DNA from: Bordetella parapertussis
GTDB taxonomy: Bacteria; Pseudomonadota; Gammaproteobacteria; Burkholderiales; Burkholderiaceae_D
Direction: 5' to 3'
DNA length: 5,587 nt
Assembly: GCA_945883145.1 (NCBI GenBank)
Contig: CAMCXB010000100.1
Location: 1-5,587 of the forward strand
The notes beneath the pieces are model-generated. The model was not told the origin of the DNA. It searched no databases and was given only the letters and a program-made list of their open reading frames with translations. Both the position numbers and the translations under genes were made by a program. The stretch's first letter is position 1. The number at the start of each line of letters is the position of its first letter. Shown one piece after another: positions 5,258 to 5,587 of the stretch.

Positions 5258-5587
5258 TTAAGCAGCAGGTGAATTTCGTATCCGTTGCACGAGTTCTTTT
5301 CCAAACTCGACATACGCCTGTGCGCCTTTGGCTGCTGCATCAAAGTTCACACCCGGCACGCCATACGATGGCGCCTCAGCTAAACGCACATTACGCGGAA
5401 TGATGGACTTGAAAACCTTGTCACCAAAATGCTCTTCTAACTGCAGGGACACTTGCTGCGAAAGCATCATGCGTGGGTCAAACATCACTCTCAATAAGCC
5501 AATGATTTTCAAATCAGGATTGAGTTTTGCGTGCACGATTTTGATGGTGTTAACCAAGTCAGATAAACCTTCCAGTGCATAGTATTC
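5258..5587 (-). CDS. parA: Chromosome partitioning ATPase ParA (C-terminal part, 5' end outside window)
   Basis: This is the partner ATPase of ParB, a deviant-Walker P-loop protein that binds DNA when bound to ATP and drives segregation of ParB-parS complexes. The frame is open to the right edge, giving 109 C-terminal residues beginning EYYALEGLSDLVNTIK; family members have about 255-260, so the Walker A motif is outside the window. Visible signatures are EYYALEGL, LKIIGLLRVMFDPRM, and the family block IIPRNVRLAEAPSYGVPGVNFD, followed by AAKGAQAYVEFGKELVQRI. The stop TAA is at 5258-5260, and parB follows after a 56-base AT-rich gap in which I see neither promoter nor terminator. A TTG at 5555-5557 is an internal leucine codon, not a start. 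Confidence 0.96.
   Translation of the reverse strand, partial: EYYALEGLSDLVNTIKIVHAKLNPDLKIIGLLRVMFDPRMMLSQQVSLQLEEHFGDKVFKSIIPRNVRLAEAPSYGVPGVNFDAAAKGAQAYVEFGKELVQRIRNSPAA

Noticed and set aside
5555..5557. TTG as a start codon giving a 99-residue protein
   Set aside because: The frame continues upstream to the window edge with conserved ParA sequence (EYYALEGLSDL), so this is an internal codon of a cut gene.

Overview
This window is a conserved housekeeping segment of a bacterial chromosome, read almost entirely from the minus strand. From right to left it holds the 3' end of parA, complete parB, a short intergenic region with a clear sigma-70 promoter, and then the F1Fo ATP synthase genes atpI-atpB-atpE-atpF-atpH. 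It ends in atpA, which the left edge cuts off a few codons before its stop. The order parA-parB-atpIBEFHA, the 80-residue c subunit starting MTNVAFVALACGLIIGLGAI, and the AtpF N-terminus MNLNATLFAQFVVFF suggest a betaproteobacterium of the Burkholderiales, perhaps close to Oxalobacteraceae. That placement rests on remembered family resemblance, not on a search. Base composition looks moderate to slightly AT-rich for that group.

Right part (about 4300-5587): ParA and ParB are the chromosome partitioning ATPase and the CTP-dependent parS-binding clamp. This pair usually lies near the replication origin, but I see no parS site or DnaA-box cluster here. The 159-base parB-atpI gap holds a well-formed promoter (TTGACT, 17-base spacer, TATACT) that should start the atp operon transcript about 90 nt upstream of atpI. 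The leader it makes is the least ordinary part of the window. It contains a possible 24-codon leader ORF that stops 4 nt before the atpI ATG, a possible long-range stem, and a 9-bp inverted repeat that brackets promoter and leader.

Left and centre (1-4151): atpI (assembly-associated membrane protein), atpB (subunit a), atpE (c), atpF (b), atpH (delta) and atpA (alpha) are tightly packed. Gaps are 1-2 bases at atpI/atpB and atpF/atpH, and about 60-75 bases before atpE, atpF and atpA. Those larger gaps carry better Shine-Dalgarno sequences and local features (a U-rich unstructured leader before atpE, and hairpins before atpF and atpA). This fits differential translation of subunits whose stoichiometry ranges from 1 (a, delta) through 2-3 (b, alpha) to about 10 (c). 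All hallmark residues checked are present: alpha Walker A and Arg376, a Arg211, c Asp59, and the ParB GERRFRA box. No gene appears broken.

I found no mobile element, CRISPR array, tRNA or rRNA, and no sign of a new gene system. The observations worth following up are in the regulatory DNA and RNA between the genes.
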